Positions 1 to 6,667 of a stretch of 6,667 nucleotides of DNA are shown here, piece after piece. The stretch covers positions 1 through 6,667 of the forward strand of contig QGVC01000202.1 of the NCBI GenBank assembly GCA_003242645.1, read 5' to 3'. The number at the start of each line of letters is the position of its first letter. Positions within the stretch are counted from its first letter, which is position 1. Source of the DNA: Pseudomonadota bacterium. GTDB lineage: Bacteria > Pseudomonadota > Alphaproteobacteria > Rhizobiales > Hyphomicrobiaceae. The notes under the pieces are model-generated. The model was given only the letters and a program-made list of their open reading frames with translations, was not told where the DNA came from and made no database searches. The position numbers were made by a program, and so were the translations under genes.

Positions 1-381
1 CTGTGCGGCCGCCTCAGGCTCACGAGATCAATGAGGTCGATCTTGCCCAGGACATGATGGGAAGGAATGCCCTCCAAGGCGATGACCAGGCGAACGTTCA
101 CAACCAGCGTTATGTCGAGCCAGGAGTGAACCGGGAGCCCGACGATCTGATCGAAACCTTCGAGAAGGCCGACAAAGACGTTCGTGCGCGACGGGATCTC
201 GGCAAAGGGCGGCGCCACTCACCGAAGCATCCCTACAACCAGCCCGAGGAATGAACGCGCGCAGTCCCGCGCCATTTCGGCAACAGATTTGAGGAGAACG
301 CGCCGTTCATAGGAACGTCCGCTTCTCAACATATTAGAGCGATATCGTGTCCGCCTTCGGATCAACTCTGGAGGATGCACG
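1..381. other. Left-edge region without a supported gene
   Basis: No reading frame here carries convincing coding signal. A plus-strand frame is open from 3 to 254 (83 codons), but its product is almost purely polar, with no recognisable motif. A minus-strand frame is open from a GTG at 228-226 to the left edge (76 codons) and reads as a hydrophobic, Val/Leu/Ile-rich peptide. A hand count of G+C by codon phase gives no clear third-position excess for either frame. A short inverted repeat, GAACG-CGC-CGTTC, lies at 296-308. The last few bases carry the ribosome binding site of the next gene. No promoter could be assigned with confidence. The region may hold the end of a gene that lies mostly outside the window. 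Confidence 0.5.
370..374 (+). promoter_or_regulatory. Ribosome binding site of the small membrane protein
   Basis: GGAGG is followed by a 7-base spacer and then the ATG at 382. It is the closest match to the anti-Shine-Dalgarno sequence ahead of any start in this window, and it is the main reason to believe that the short reading frame behind it is translated. Confidence 0.7.
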
Positions 382-555
382 ATGAATAGTCGAACGCTGA
401 TTTTGGCGGCGGTGCTCGTCATCGTGGCAATTGCTGGATACCTCTACATGATGCCGGAAGTGGAAGTGAGGCAGTCAGAGCCGGCAGCGGCCACCAGCGA
501 ACCGGCACCGGCTAGCGAGCCGGCCACTACGGCTCCGAGCAGTGGCTCACAGTAA
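382..555 (+). CDS. Small single-pass membrane protein, function unknown
   Basis: This encodes 57 residues starting MNSRTLILAAVLVIVAIAGY. Residues 5-24 form one strongly hydrophobic segment preceded by a single Arg, which fits an inner-membrane anchor or uncleaved signal. Residues 25-57 form a hydrophilic tail with three SEPA units (residues 32-35, 39-42, 45-48) and a Ser/Thr/Gly-rich end, probably disordered and periplasmic. There is no lipobox cysteine, no cysteine at all, and no enzymatic motif. The start is supported by GGAGG seven bases upstream. The gene lies 327 bases before sucD on the same strand, and an inverted repeat begins 18 bases after its stop, so it may be its own transcription unit. 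I do not recognise the family. Short alphaproteobacterial membrane proteins with such Pro/Ala tails are common and mostly uncharacterised. Confidence 0.7.
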   Translation: MNSRTLILAAVLVIVAIAGYLYMMPEVEVRQSEPAAATSEPAPASEPATTAPSSGSQ

Positions 556-573
556 CGGTTTCCAAGAATTTCG

Positions 574-614
574 ACCGGCATCGGGATCGTAAGCTTGAGT
601 TGCCTGATGCCGGT
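574..614. repeat. Nine-bp perfect inverted repeat after the small gene
   Basis: ACCGGCATC (574-582) pairs perfectly with GATGCCGGT (606-614), separated by 23 bases; a G-U pair (573 with 615) can extend the stem. It starts 18 bases after the stop of the small membrane-protein gene. The bases after it are only mildly T-rich (TCGTCTGTCT), so it is at best a weak intrinsic terminator. It may instead protect the 3' end of the small transcript or have no role. Confidence 0.4.
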
Positions 615-746
615 TCGTCTGTCTGGTTGCCGCAGGACCGCGGTGAAGCGAGATTGAGCGCGAGGCTTGCGGCAGGTCTACGTTCGTGCCGGGGAGGGGC
701 AATCAGGATATTGTGTGCACTGCTGCTAGCTAGAGAGGCGGTCTCA

Positions 747-768
747 CGGCGACTGCGGCAGGTCGCCG
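747..768. repeat. Seven-bp inverted repeat in the sucD leader region
   Basis: CGGCGAC (747-753) and GTCGCCG (762-768) are perfect reverse complements around an 8-base loop. No T tract follows, so it is not a standard terminator. In DNA of this base composition such a repeat can arise by chance, and it is listed only as a structure present in the leader. Confidence 0.25.
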
Positions 769-882
769 GTGGAATTCTGCAGATCGAGCAGACACTTTCG
801 CCCATCGACCGACTTGATTCGGTGCTCAATCTGTCCCACAAGCAAGCACCATTCGAGGCAAGAGGGCAGGACTAGCGCAGTA

Positions 883-1782
883 ATGGCCATCCTCGTCGAC
901 AAGAACACCAAAGTCATCTGTCAGGGCATCACTGGTAGCCAGGGCACCTTCCACACCAAGCAGGCCAAGGCTTACGGAACGCAGATCGTCGCGGGTGTCA
1001 CCCCTGGGAAAGGCGGCGCCAAGCACCCCGATCCGGAGCTGGCGGACGTACCCCTTTTCAATACGGTAGCCGAAGCCAAGGCAAAGACGGGTGCAACCGC
1101 AACATCCATCTACGTGCCGCCGGCGTTTGCGGCTGATGCCATCCTCGAAGCAATCGACGCCGAAATTCCCCTCATCGTGTGCATTACGGAGGGCATTCCC
1201 GTGATGGACATGGTGAAGGTGAAGCGGGCACTGCAAGGATCCTCGTCCCGGCTGATCGGCCCCAACTGCCCTGGCGTGCTCACTCCCGACGAATGCAAGA
1301 TCGGCATCATGCCCGGCAACATCTTCAAGCGCGGGCACGTTGGCATCGTATCGCGCTCGGGCACGCTCACCTATGAGGCCGTCAAGCAGACCTCGGATGC
1401 CGGCCTCGGTCAGTCAACGGCCGTCGGCATCGGCGGCGATCCCGTGAAGGGCACCGAGTTCATCGATGTGCTCGAGATGTTCCTCGCCGATCCGGACACG
1501 CACTCCATCATCATGATCGGAGAGATCGGCGGCTCGGCCGAGGAAGAAGCCGCCGAGTTCATCAAGAGCGAAGCCGCCAAGGGCCGGAAGAAGCCGATGG
1601 TCGGGTTCATCGCCGGCGTGACAGCTCCGCCGGGCCGGCGCATGGGTCATGCGGGGGCGATCATCTCGGGGGGAAAGGGCAAGGCCGAAGACAAGCTCGA
1701 AGCAATGCGGTCGGCCGGAATCGCCATTGCCGACAGCCCCGCCGCACTTGGCACGACGTTGGTCAAAGTCCTCAACGGCTAG
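883..1782 (+). CDS. sucD: Succinyl-CoA synthetase (succinate-CoA ligase) alpha subunit
   Basis: This is the 299-residue alpha subunit of succinyl-CoA synthetase, a cytoplasmic TCA-cycle enzyme that interconverts succinyl-CoA and succinate with formation of ATP or GTP. The N-terminal Rossmann-type CoA-binding domain carries GITGSQG at residues 15-21 and VTPGKGG at 39-45. GPNCPG at 126-131 is the conserved CoA-site loop. The ligase domain has SRSGTLTYE (158-166), GIGGDP (182-187), [10 protein letters not shown] (213-222) and GHAGA (255-259), where His256 is the phosphorylated active-site histidine. The ATG at 883 is chosen because the family begins M-(A/S)-I-L-(V/I)-D-K-N-T-K; the frame is open back to 769, but those 38 residues match nothing expected. 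The Shine-Dalgarno site is weak (GGGCAGG ending 12 bases before). The partner beta subunit gene, sucC, normally just upstream, is not present in the 882 bases before it. The sequence fits SucD better than the related malate-CoA ligase subunit MtkB, mainly from its close resemblance to rhizobial SucD. Confidence 0.96.
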   Translation: MAILVDKNTKVICQGITGSQGTFHTKQAKAYGTQIVAGVTPGKGGAKHPDPELADVPLFNTVAEAKAKTGATATSIYVPPAFAADAILEAIDAEIPLIVCITEGIPVMDMVKVKRALQGSSSRLIGPNCPGVLTPDECKIGIMPGNIFKRGHVGIVSRSGTLTYEAVKQTSDAGLGQSTAVGIGGDPVKGTEFIDVLEMFLADPDTHSIIMIGEIGGSAEEEAAEFIKSEAAKGRKKPMVGFIAGVTAPPGRRMGHAGAIISGGKGKAEDKLEAMRSAGIAIADSPAALGTTLVKVLNG

Positions 1783-1847
1783 GTAACAGGTCGCGTGGTA
1801 AGGAGTACAACCTGGGACCTCGCTCGGCGGGCCTTAAAGGAACGGCG

Positions 1848-1867
1848 CGCCTGCACTAAATCAGGCG
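1848..1867. repeat. Six-bp inverted repeat in the sucD-sucA spacer
   Basis: CGCCTG (1848-1853) and CAGGCG (1862-1867) flank an A/T-rich 8-base loop (CACTAAAT). No T tract follows. It could form a small hairpin in the transcript between sucD and sucA, but chance is a fair explanation. Confidence 0.25.
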
Positions 1868-1899
1868 GTGTGTCAACAGGTGCCCATCGGGTGCGTCGC

Positions 1900-1923
1900 A
1901 GCGTTCGCAGGCCTGCGAACGCT
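1900..1923. promoter_or_regulatory. Perfect 24-bp palindrome just upstream of sucA
   Basis: The 12-base arm AGCGTTCGCAGG (1900-1911) is followed directly by its exact reverse complement (1912-1923), with no mismatch and no spacer. It ends 21 bases before the sucA ATG. In RNA it can fold as a 10-bp stem with a GGCC tetraloop, strong and G/C-rich. It is followed by TAATCC rather than a T run, so it is not a typical intrinsic terminator. It could be an operator for a dimeric regulator, a processing or stability hairpin setting the SucA to SucD ratio, or a hairpin that affects initiation at the weak sucA ribosome site. The palindrome is certain; its role is not known. Confidence 0.6.
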
Positions 1924-1944
1924 TAATCCGGACAAAGTGAAACG

Positions 1945-4917
1945 ATGTCACGACAAGCTCTGAACGAGGCCTTTGCGCGAACTTCCTTCCTGCACGGAAC
2001 CAATGCTGCCTACATCGAGGAGATGCAGGCGCTCTACGAGCAGAACCCCGGCTCTGTAAGCGACGAGTGGCGGCTGTTCTTCCAAAGCTTGCAGGAAGAG
2101 CGGGGAGCGGTGGAAGCCGAGGTGCACGGTCCGTCTTGGGCGCGGCCGCTCGAGGAGCTCACCCAAAACGGGCAATCGGAGCTCGTCGCAGCCTTGGCGG
2201 GAGATTACGTCGGTGCGGAGCGGCGGATCCGCGACAAGCTGAAGGAGCGAGCGTACGCGGCGGGTTTCGACCTTTCCATGGCCGCGTTGCTGCGGGCCAC
2301 TCAGGACTCTATCCGCGCGCTAATGCTGATCCGGGCCTATCGCGTGATGGGCCATCTGATTGCGGATCTCGATCCGCTGGGCCTCAGCGAACGGAGCGTC
2401 CATCGCGAGCTGAAGCCGGAGACCTACGGCTTCACGGAAGCAGATCTCGACCGGCCGATCTTCATCGACAAGGTTCTCGGTCTCGAGACGGCGACCATCC
2501 GTCAGATCCTGAAGATTCTACGGCGGACCTATTGCGGCCAAATCGGCGTCGAGTTCATGCACATCACCTCGCCGGCTCAGAAGGCCTGGATCCAGGAGCG
2601 GATCGAAGGCGAGGGCAAGGGAATCAAGTTCACGCCTGAAGGCCGCCGAGCGATCCTGAATAAGCTGATCGAAGCCGAGACCTTCGAGAAGTTCTGCGAC
2701 GTCAAGTACACGGGCACGAAGCGCTTCGGACTTGAGGGCGGCGAGTCGATGATCCCGGCGCTCGAGCAGATCATCAAGCGCGGTGGTCAGCTCGGCGTGA
2801 AGGAGATCGTGATCGGCATGGCCCATCGTGGCCGGCTCAACGTGCTGGCCAACGTGATGGGTAAGCCTTACCGGGCGATCTTCAATGAGTTCAAAGGCGG
2901 CTCCTTCAAGCCCGATGATGTCGAGGGCTCGGGGGACGTGAAGTACCACCTCGGCGCATCGTCAGATCGCGTCTTCGATGGAATCTCAGTGCACCTGTCG
3001 CTGACGGCAAACCCGTCGCACCTGGAGAGCGTCGATCCCGTGGTGCTGGGCAAGGTCAGGGCAAAGCAGGACCAATACGGCTGCCCGCCAGATGACCGCA
3101 CCGTCGTGATGCCTCTTCTCATTCATGGCGACGCGGCGTTCGCCGGCCAAGGCATCGTGGCGGAATGCTTTGGCCTGTCGGGCCTCAAGGGGCACCGCAC
3201 GGGCGGCTCCGTTCACTTCATCATCAATAACCAGATCGGGTTCACGACCAACCCCCGTTACTCGCGGTCGTCGCCGTACTGCACAGACGTGGCGAAGATG
3301 GTCGAGGCGCCAATTTTCCACGTCAACGGCGACAACCCGGAAGCCGTGGTCCACGTGGCCAAGATCGCGACGGAGTTCCGCCAGCGGTTCCAGAAGCCGG
3401 TCGTGATCGACATGATCTGCTATCGGCGGCACGGGCATAACGAGGCGGACGAGCCGGCCTTCACCCAGCCGGTGATGTACAAGGCCATCAAATCGCATCC
3501 CACCACGCTCGAGCTCTACTCGAAGCGGCTGATCGAGGAAGGCGTGGTTACGGCGGAGGAGGTCGAGGAGGCACGCGCTCGATTCCGCGCCAAGCTCGAA
3601 GAGGAATACAAGGCCGCCGAAACCTATCGTCCGAACAAGGCCGACTGGTTGGACGGCCGCTGGGCGGGTTTGGAGCCGAATGAAAAAGGCGATTGGCGCG
3701 GCAACACCGGCGTCGATCTCGACATCCTGCGGGAGGTGGGGCGCCGGATCACGACCATCCCCGCCGATTTCAACGCCCACAGGACCGTCCAGCGGCTGCT
3801 TGAGCGGCGCCGCGAGATGATCGAGACGGGCGAGGGTATCGACTGGGCCATGGCCGAGCACCTGGCCTTCGGCACGCTGCTTAAGGAAGGCTTCCCGGTG
3901 CGGCTCTCGGGCCAGGACGTGGAGCGCGGCACGTTCTCGCAACGTCACGCCGTGCTCTTCGATCAGGACACTGGCCGCCGGTACACGCCGCTGAAGCACG
4001 TTTCGCCTGACCAGGCGAAGTTCGAGGTCATCAACTCGATGCTGTCAGAGCTGGCCGTCCTCGGCTTCGAGTACGGTTACAGCCTCGCCGAGCCGCATGC
4101 GCTGGTCATTTGGGAGGCGCAATTCGGCGATTTCGCCAACGGTGCCCAGGTCATCATCGACCAGTTCATCTCGTCCGGCGAACGCAAATGGCTCAGGATG
4201 TCGGGCCTTGTGATGCTGCTGCCTCACGGCTACGAGGGCCAGGGGCCGGAACACTCGTCCGCCCGCCTGGAGCGTTACCTGCAGCTTTCGGCTGAGGACA
4301 ACTGGCAGGTCGCGAACTGTACCACGCCCGCGAACTACTTCCACATCTTGCGCCGGCAGCTCCATCGCAACTTCCGCAAGCCGCTGGTGCTGATGACTCC
4401 GAAATCGCTCCTGCGGCACAAGCGAGTGGTCTCCTACCTCGACGAGTTCGGACCAGGCACGAGCTTCCACCGCGTGCTTTGGGACGGCGCCGACCGGAGT
4501 CACGCCCACTTCGATGCCTCAACGGTGGAGCTCAAGCCGGACAACGAAATTCGGCGCGTCGTGCTGTGCACCGGCAAGGTCTACTACGACCTTTACGAGA
4601 TGCGGCATGAGCTCGGCATCGATGACGTGTATCTCATGCGCGTCGAGCAGCTCTATCCGTTCCCGGCGCGTGCGCTGATGTCCGAGCTTGCGCGTTTCCC
4701 GAATGCAGAGTTCGTCTGGTGTCAGGAGGAGCCCCGCAACATGGGCGCCTGGACCTACATAGAGCCGAACCTGGAGTGGGTGCTGCAACATATTCGGGCG
4801 AAGCACCTGCGGCCAAGGTATGTCGGCCGGGCTGCTGCTGCCGCGCCAGCAACGGGGCTGCTGTCTCGGCATTTGCAGGAGCAACAAGCACTGGTTGAGG
4901 AAGCGCTCAAGCCATGA
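1945..4917 (+). CDS. sucA: 2-oxoglutarate dehydrogenase E1 component
   Basis: SucA is the thiamine-diphosphate-dependent E1 of the cytoplasmic 2-oxoglutarate dehydrogenase complex. It decarboxylates 2-oxoglutarate and transfers the succinyl group to the lipoyl arm of SucB. The 990-residue length is usual for alphaproteobacteria. The N-terminal E2-binding segment is seen at residues 15-46 (FLHGTNAAYIEEM and DEWRLFF). The E1 core follows, with FMHIT (204-208), GMAHRGRLNV (291-300), and NPSHLE (356-361). The ThDP/Mg signature starts at GDAAFAGQG (395-403, Asp396) and ends at NNQIGFTT (428-435, Asn429). RRHGHNE (494-500) is intact. The transketolase-like pyrimidine domain includes RLSGQDVERGTFSQRH (653-668), WEAQFGDFANGAQ (723-735) and GQGPEHSSARLER (765-777). 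The C-terminal domain has EEPRNMGAW (928-936) and ends in the usual GRAAAAAPATG region. There is no N-terminal acyltransferase fusion of the actinobacterial type. The start is fixed by the conserved N-terminus; the Shine-Dalgarno site is poor. It lies 162 bases after sucD and 43 before sucB. Confidence 0.97.
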   Translation: MSRQALNEAFARTSFLHGTNAAYIEEMQALYEQNPGSVSDEWRLFFQSLQEERGAVEAEVHGPSWARPLEELTQNGQSELVAALAGDYVGAERRIRDKLKERAYAAGFDLSMAALLRATQDSIRALMLIRAYRVMGHLIADLDPLGLSERSVHRELKPETYGFTEADLDRPIFIDKVLGLETATIRQILKILRRTYCGQIGVEFMHITSPAQKAWIQERIEGEGKGIKFTPEGRRAILNKLIEAETFEKFCDVKYTGTKRFGLEGGESMIPALEQIIKRGGQLGVKEIVIGMAHRGRLNVLANVMGKPYRAIFNEFKGGSFKPDDVEGSGDVKYHLGASSDRVFDGISVHLSLTANPSHLESVDPVVLGKVRAKQDQYGCPPDDRTVVMPLLIHGDAAFAGQGIVAECFGLSGLKGHRTGGSVHFIINNQIGFTTNPRYSRSSPYCTDVAKMVEAPIFHVNGDNPEAVVHVAKIATEFRQRFQKPVVIDMICYRRHGHNEADEPAFTQPVMYKAIKSHPTTLELYSKRLIEEGVVTAEEVEEARARFRAKLEEEYKAAETYRPNKADWLDGRWAGLEPNEKGDWRGNTGVDLDILREVGRRITTIPADFNAHRTVQRLLERRREMIETGEGIDWAMAEHLAFGTLLKEGFPVRLSGQDVERGTFSQRHAVLFDQDTGRRYTPLKHVSPDQAKFEVINSMLSELAVLGFEYGYSLAEPHALVIWEAQFGDFANGAQVIIDQFISSGERKWLRMSGLVMLLPHGYEGQGPEHSSARLERYLQLSAEDNWQVANCTTPANYFHILRRQLHRNFRKPLVLMTPKSLLRHKRVVSYLDEFGPGTSFHRVLWDGADRSHAHFDASTVELKPDNEIRRVVLCTGKVYYDLYEMRHELGIDDVYLMRVEQLYPFPARALMSELARFPNAEFVWCQEEPRNMGAWTYIEPNLEWVLQHIRAKHLRPRYVGRAAAAAPATGLLSRHLQEQQALVEEALKP

Positions 4918-4960
4918 GCTCCGAACTCGTAAGCGATCGATAGCAAGGGCCTGAACAACT

Positions 4961-6265
4961 ATGGCAGTCGAGATCCGAGTGCCGGCGCTTGGTGAGAGCG
5001 TCACCGAGGCAACGGTCGGGAAGTGGTTCAAGAAGCCGGGCGAGTCCGTCCAGGCGGATGAAGCAATTTGCGAGCTGGAGACGGAGAAGGTCACCGTCGA
5101 GGTACCTGCGCCCGCGAGCGGCGTATTAAGCGACATCAAGGTCAAGGAAGGCGAGACCGTCGCCGTCGGTACGGTGCTCGGAAGCATCGAGGAAGGGGCC
5201 GCGCCGGCAAAGGCCGCCCCGGCCAAGGAAAAGGCCGAAGCTGCGGCCCAACCCGCAGCGAAGCCGGCTCCTGCTCCTGCCAAGGCGGAGGGTGAGGTGC
5301 TCGAGAAGGCTGTGGCCGAAGCCGGGGCTCCGATGCCTCCCTCGCCGGCGGCTCGCAAGATTATGGAGGAGAAGGGCCTCACGGCGGAGCAAATCAGTGG
5401 CTCTGGCCGGCGCGGCCAGATCTTGAAGGAGGATGTCCTGCGGGCAGCACCGGAAGCTGAGGCGGCTCCGCCCAGGCCATCCGCGGAGACGATCGCGTTT
5501 CCGGTCTCCCGTGCAGCTCCTTCGCCGGCTCCGCAGATGCGGGCCCCATCGCCGCCCAGCGACGCCGCGCGCGAAGAGCGCGTGCGCATGACGCGGTTGC
5601 GTCAGACCATCGCCCGCCGCCTCAAGGAAGCGCAGAACACGGCCGCCATGCTGACGACGTTCAACGACGTCGACATGAGCGCCATCATGAACCTGCGCGC
5701 CCAGTACAGAGATTTGTTCGAGAAGCGCCACGGCGTTCGGCTCGGCTTCATGGGCTTCTTCGTGAAGGCCTGTGTTCAGGCTCTGCGGGAGATCCCCGCC
5801 GTCAACGCCGAGATCGATGGCAATGACATCATCTACAAGAACTACTACCACATCGGTGTTGCGGTGAGCACCGACAAAGGCCTCGTCGTGCCGGTTGTTC
5901 GGGAGGCGGATCGTCTGTCGCTGGCTGAGATCGAGGCGCAGATCGCGGACTTCAGCCGTCGCGCGCGCGATGGCCGCCTCAGCATCGAGGAAATGCAGGG
6001 CGGCACGTTCTCGATCACGAATGGGGGTGTTTTCGGCTCGCTGCTTTCGACGCCGATCTTGAACGTACCCCAGTCCGGCATTCTTGGTATGCATCGCATT
6101 GAGGAGCGCCCGGTTGTGCGGAACGGGCAGATCGTCGTGCGGCCGATGATGTACCTCGCCCTCAGCTACGATCACCGGATCGTCGACGGCAAGGAGGCCG
6201 TTACCTTCCTCGTGCGTGTGAAGGAATTGCTGGAGGACCCGCAGCGGATGGTGCTGGAACTCTAG
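4961..6265 (+). CDS. sucB: Dihydrolipoyllysine-residue succinyltransferase (E2 of 2-oxoglutarate dehydrogenase)
   Basis: SucB is the E2 core of the 2-oxoglutarate dehydrogenase complex; its lipoyl arm takes the succinyl group from SucA and passes it to CoA. The 434 residues show one lipoyl domain at about 1-77 with Lys43 as the lipoylated residue in [14 protein letters not shown]. An Ala/Pro/Lys-rich linker spans about 78-125. A peripheral subunit-binding domain lies at about 127-162 ([13 protein letters not shown] and [12 protein letters not shown]). A second Pro/Ala linker runs to about 204, and the catalytic acetyltransferase-fold domain covers about 205-434. The catalytic domain has [19 protein letters not shown] (350-368) and YDHRIVDG (403-410), with catalytic His405 and Asp409. 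A single lipoyl domain, the LSTPI motif and the position between sucA and lpd favour succinyl- over acetyltransferase. The start is the conserved [13 protein letters not shown] 11 bases upstream is a weak ribosome site. One oddity is Glu instead of the common Asp before the lipoyl lysine. Confidence 0.97.
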   Translation: MAVEIRVPALGESVTEATVGKWFKKPGESVQADEAICELETEKVTVEVPAPASGVLSDIKVKEGETVAVGTVLGSIEEGAAPAKAAPAKEKAEAAAQPAAKPAPAPAKAEGEVLEKAVAEAGAPMPPSPAARKIMEEKGLTAEQISGSGRRGQILKEDVLRAAPEAEAAPPRPSAETIAFPVSRAAPSPAPQMRAPSPPSDAAREERVRMTRLRQTIARRLKEAQNTAAMLTTFNDVDMSAIMNLRAQYRDLFEKRHGVRLGFMGFFVKACVQALREIPAVNAEIDGNDIIYKNYYHIGVAVSTDKGLVVPVVREADRLSLAEIEAQIADFSRRARDGRLSIEEMQGGTFSITNGGVFGSLLSTPILNVPQSGILGMHRIEERPVVRNGQIVVRPMMYLALSYDHRIVDGKEAVTFLVRVKELLEDPQRMVLEL

Positions 6266-6283
6266 TTGCAAGCTCGGGAGGCT

Positions 6284-6317
6284 GACCTTCTTCTGCGAAG
6301 ATCGATTGATTAAGGTC
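6284..6317. repeat. Nested short inverted repeats after sucB
   Basis: GACCTT (6284-6289) pairs with AAGGTC (6312-6317), and inside it TCTTC (6289-6293) can pair with GAAGA (6297-6301) around a 3-base loop; the two share one base, so they are partly alternative. The right arm contains the AAGGT that would serve as ribosome site for the short frame at 6324, so pairing could hide it. No T tract follows. The structure is weak and its role is speculative. Confidence 0.2.
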
Positions 6318-6323
6318 ATTCGC

Positions 6324-6667
<344 letters not shown>

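Larger units (their letters stand above)
556..882. other. Non-coding stretch before sucD
   Basis: No supported gene lies in these 327 bases. The frames that are open here (600-875 plus from a TTG, 527-841 minus, and an in-frame extension of sucD back to 769) give Arg/Ser-rich products without motifs. The stretch holds two inverted repeats, described separately, and must contain the 5' leader of sucD; a promoter for the suc genes could also be here, but no convincing -35/-10 pair was visible. In alphaproteobacteria this position is usually occupied by sucC, which is absent. Confidence 0.55.

Noticed and set aside
3..254. Plus-strand frame of 83 codons at the left edge
   Set aside because: The product is almost entirely polar and charged without a recognisable motif, and codon-phase G+C is flat or reversed, which is typical of a non-coding frame.
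312..340. GGAAC motif as a possible EcfG (general stress) promoter -35 element
   Set aside because: No GTT-type -10 element is found at 16-17 bases downstream; the other GGAAC copies in spacers at about 1839 and 6372 fail the same test.
770..785. Adjacent EcoRI and PstI sites (GAATTCTGCAG) that resemble a cloning-vector polylinker
   Set aside because: The resemblance ends after a few bases and no other vector sequence follows. A similar chance NotI-XhoI junction occurs at 2142-2154 inside the intact sucA coding sequence, so coincidence is enough.
600..875. Plus-strand frame of 91 codons before sucD
   Set aside because: It starts with TTG without a ribosome site, has an Arg-rich product without motifs, and overlaps the two inverted repeats; most likely chance in GC-rich DNA.
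769..882. In-frame N-terminal extension of SucD by 38 residues
   Set aside because: The added residues are Ser/Arg/His-rich and unlike any SucD, while the internal ATG at 883 gives the standard family N-terminus.
1783..1944. An intrinsic terminator separating sucD from sucA
   Set aside because: Hairpins exist here, but none is followed by a run of T, so termination cannot be claimed from the sequence.
2986..3999. Long minus-strand frame of 337 codons inside sucA, and similar ones at 4519-5589 and 5126-6343
   Set aside because: They lie opposite SucA and SucB, which have intact domains and motifs. Their products are low-complexity or His/Arg/Leu-rich, as expected for antisense frames of GC-rich genes.

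Overview
The window looks like chromosomal DNA of a GC-rich alphaproteobacterium, probably of the Rhizobiales (Hyphomicrobiales) type. The basis is the order sucD-sucA-sucB-lpd on one strand, codons rich in G or C at the third position, and SucD, SucA and SucB proteins that read like rhizobial orthologues. The genus cannot be named from this sequence alone.

Layout. Positions 1-381 hold no gene I can support; there is only one weak open frame on the minus strand that runs off the left edge. Positions 382-555 encode a 57-residue single-pass membrane protein with a Pro/Ala/Ser/Glu tail, behind the best Shine-Dalgarno site in the window. A 327-base non-coding stretch with two inverted repeats follows. 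Then come sucD (883-1782), a 162-base spacer with a perfect 24-bp palindrome, sucA (1945-4917), a 43-base spacer, sucB (4961-6265), and a 174-base spacer. That last spacer contains a possible 39-codon reading frame whose stop overlaps the start of lpd. lpd begins at 6440 and is cut by the right edge.

How the genes work together. SucA (E1o), SucB (E2o) and Lpd (E3) are the three components of the 2-oxoglutarate dehydrogenase complex, which turns 2-oxoglutarate, CoA and NAD+ into succinyl-CoA, CO2 and NADH. SucD is the alpha subunit of succinyl-CoA synthetase, which performs the next step of the TCA cycle. All catalytic motifs that can be checked are intact.

What is unusual. The usual upstream partner sucC is not next to sucD; the small membrane-protein gene and non-coding DNA lie there instead. 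The other points of interest are the palindrome before sucA and the candidate leader frame before lpd. I found no evidence of a new defence, mobile or biosynthetic system: the core is ordinary central metabolism.
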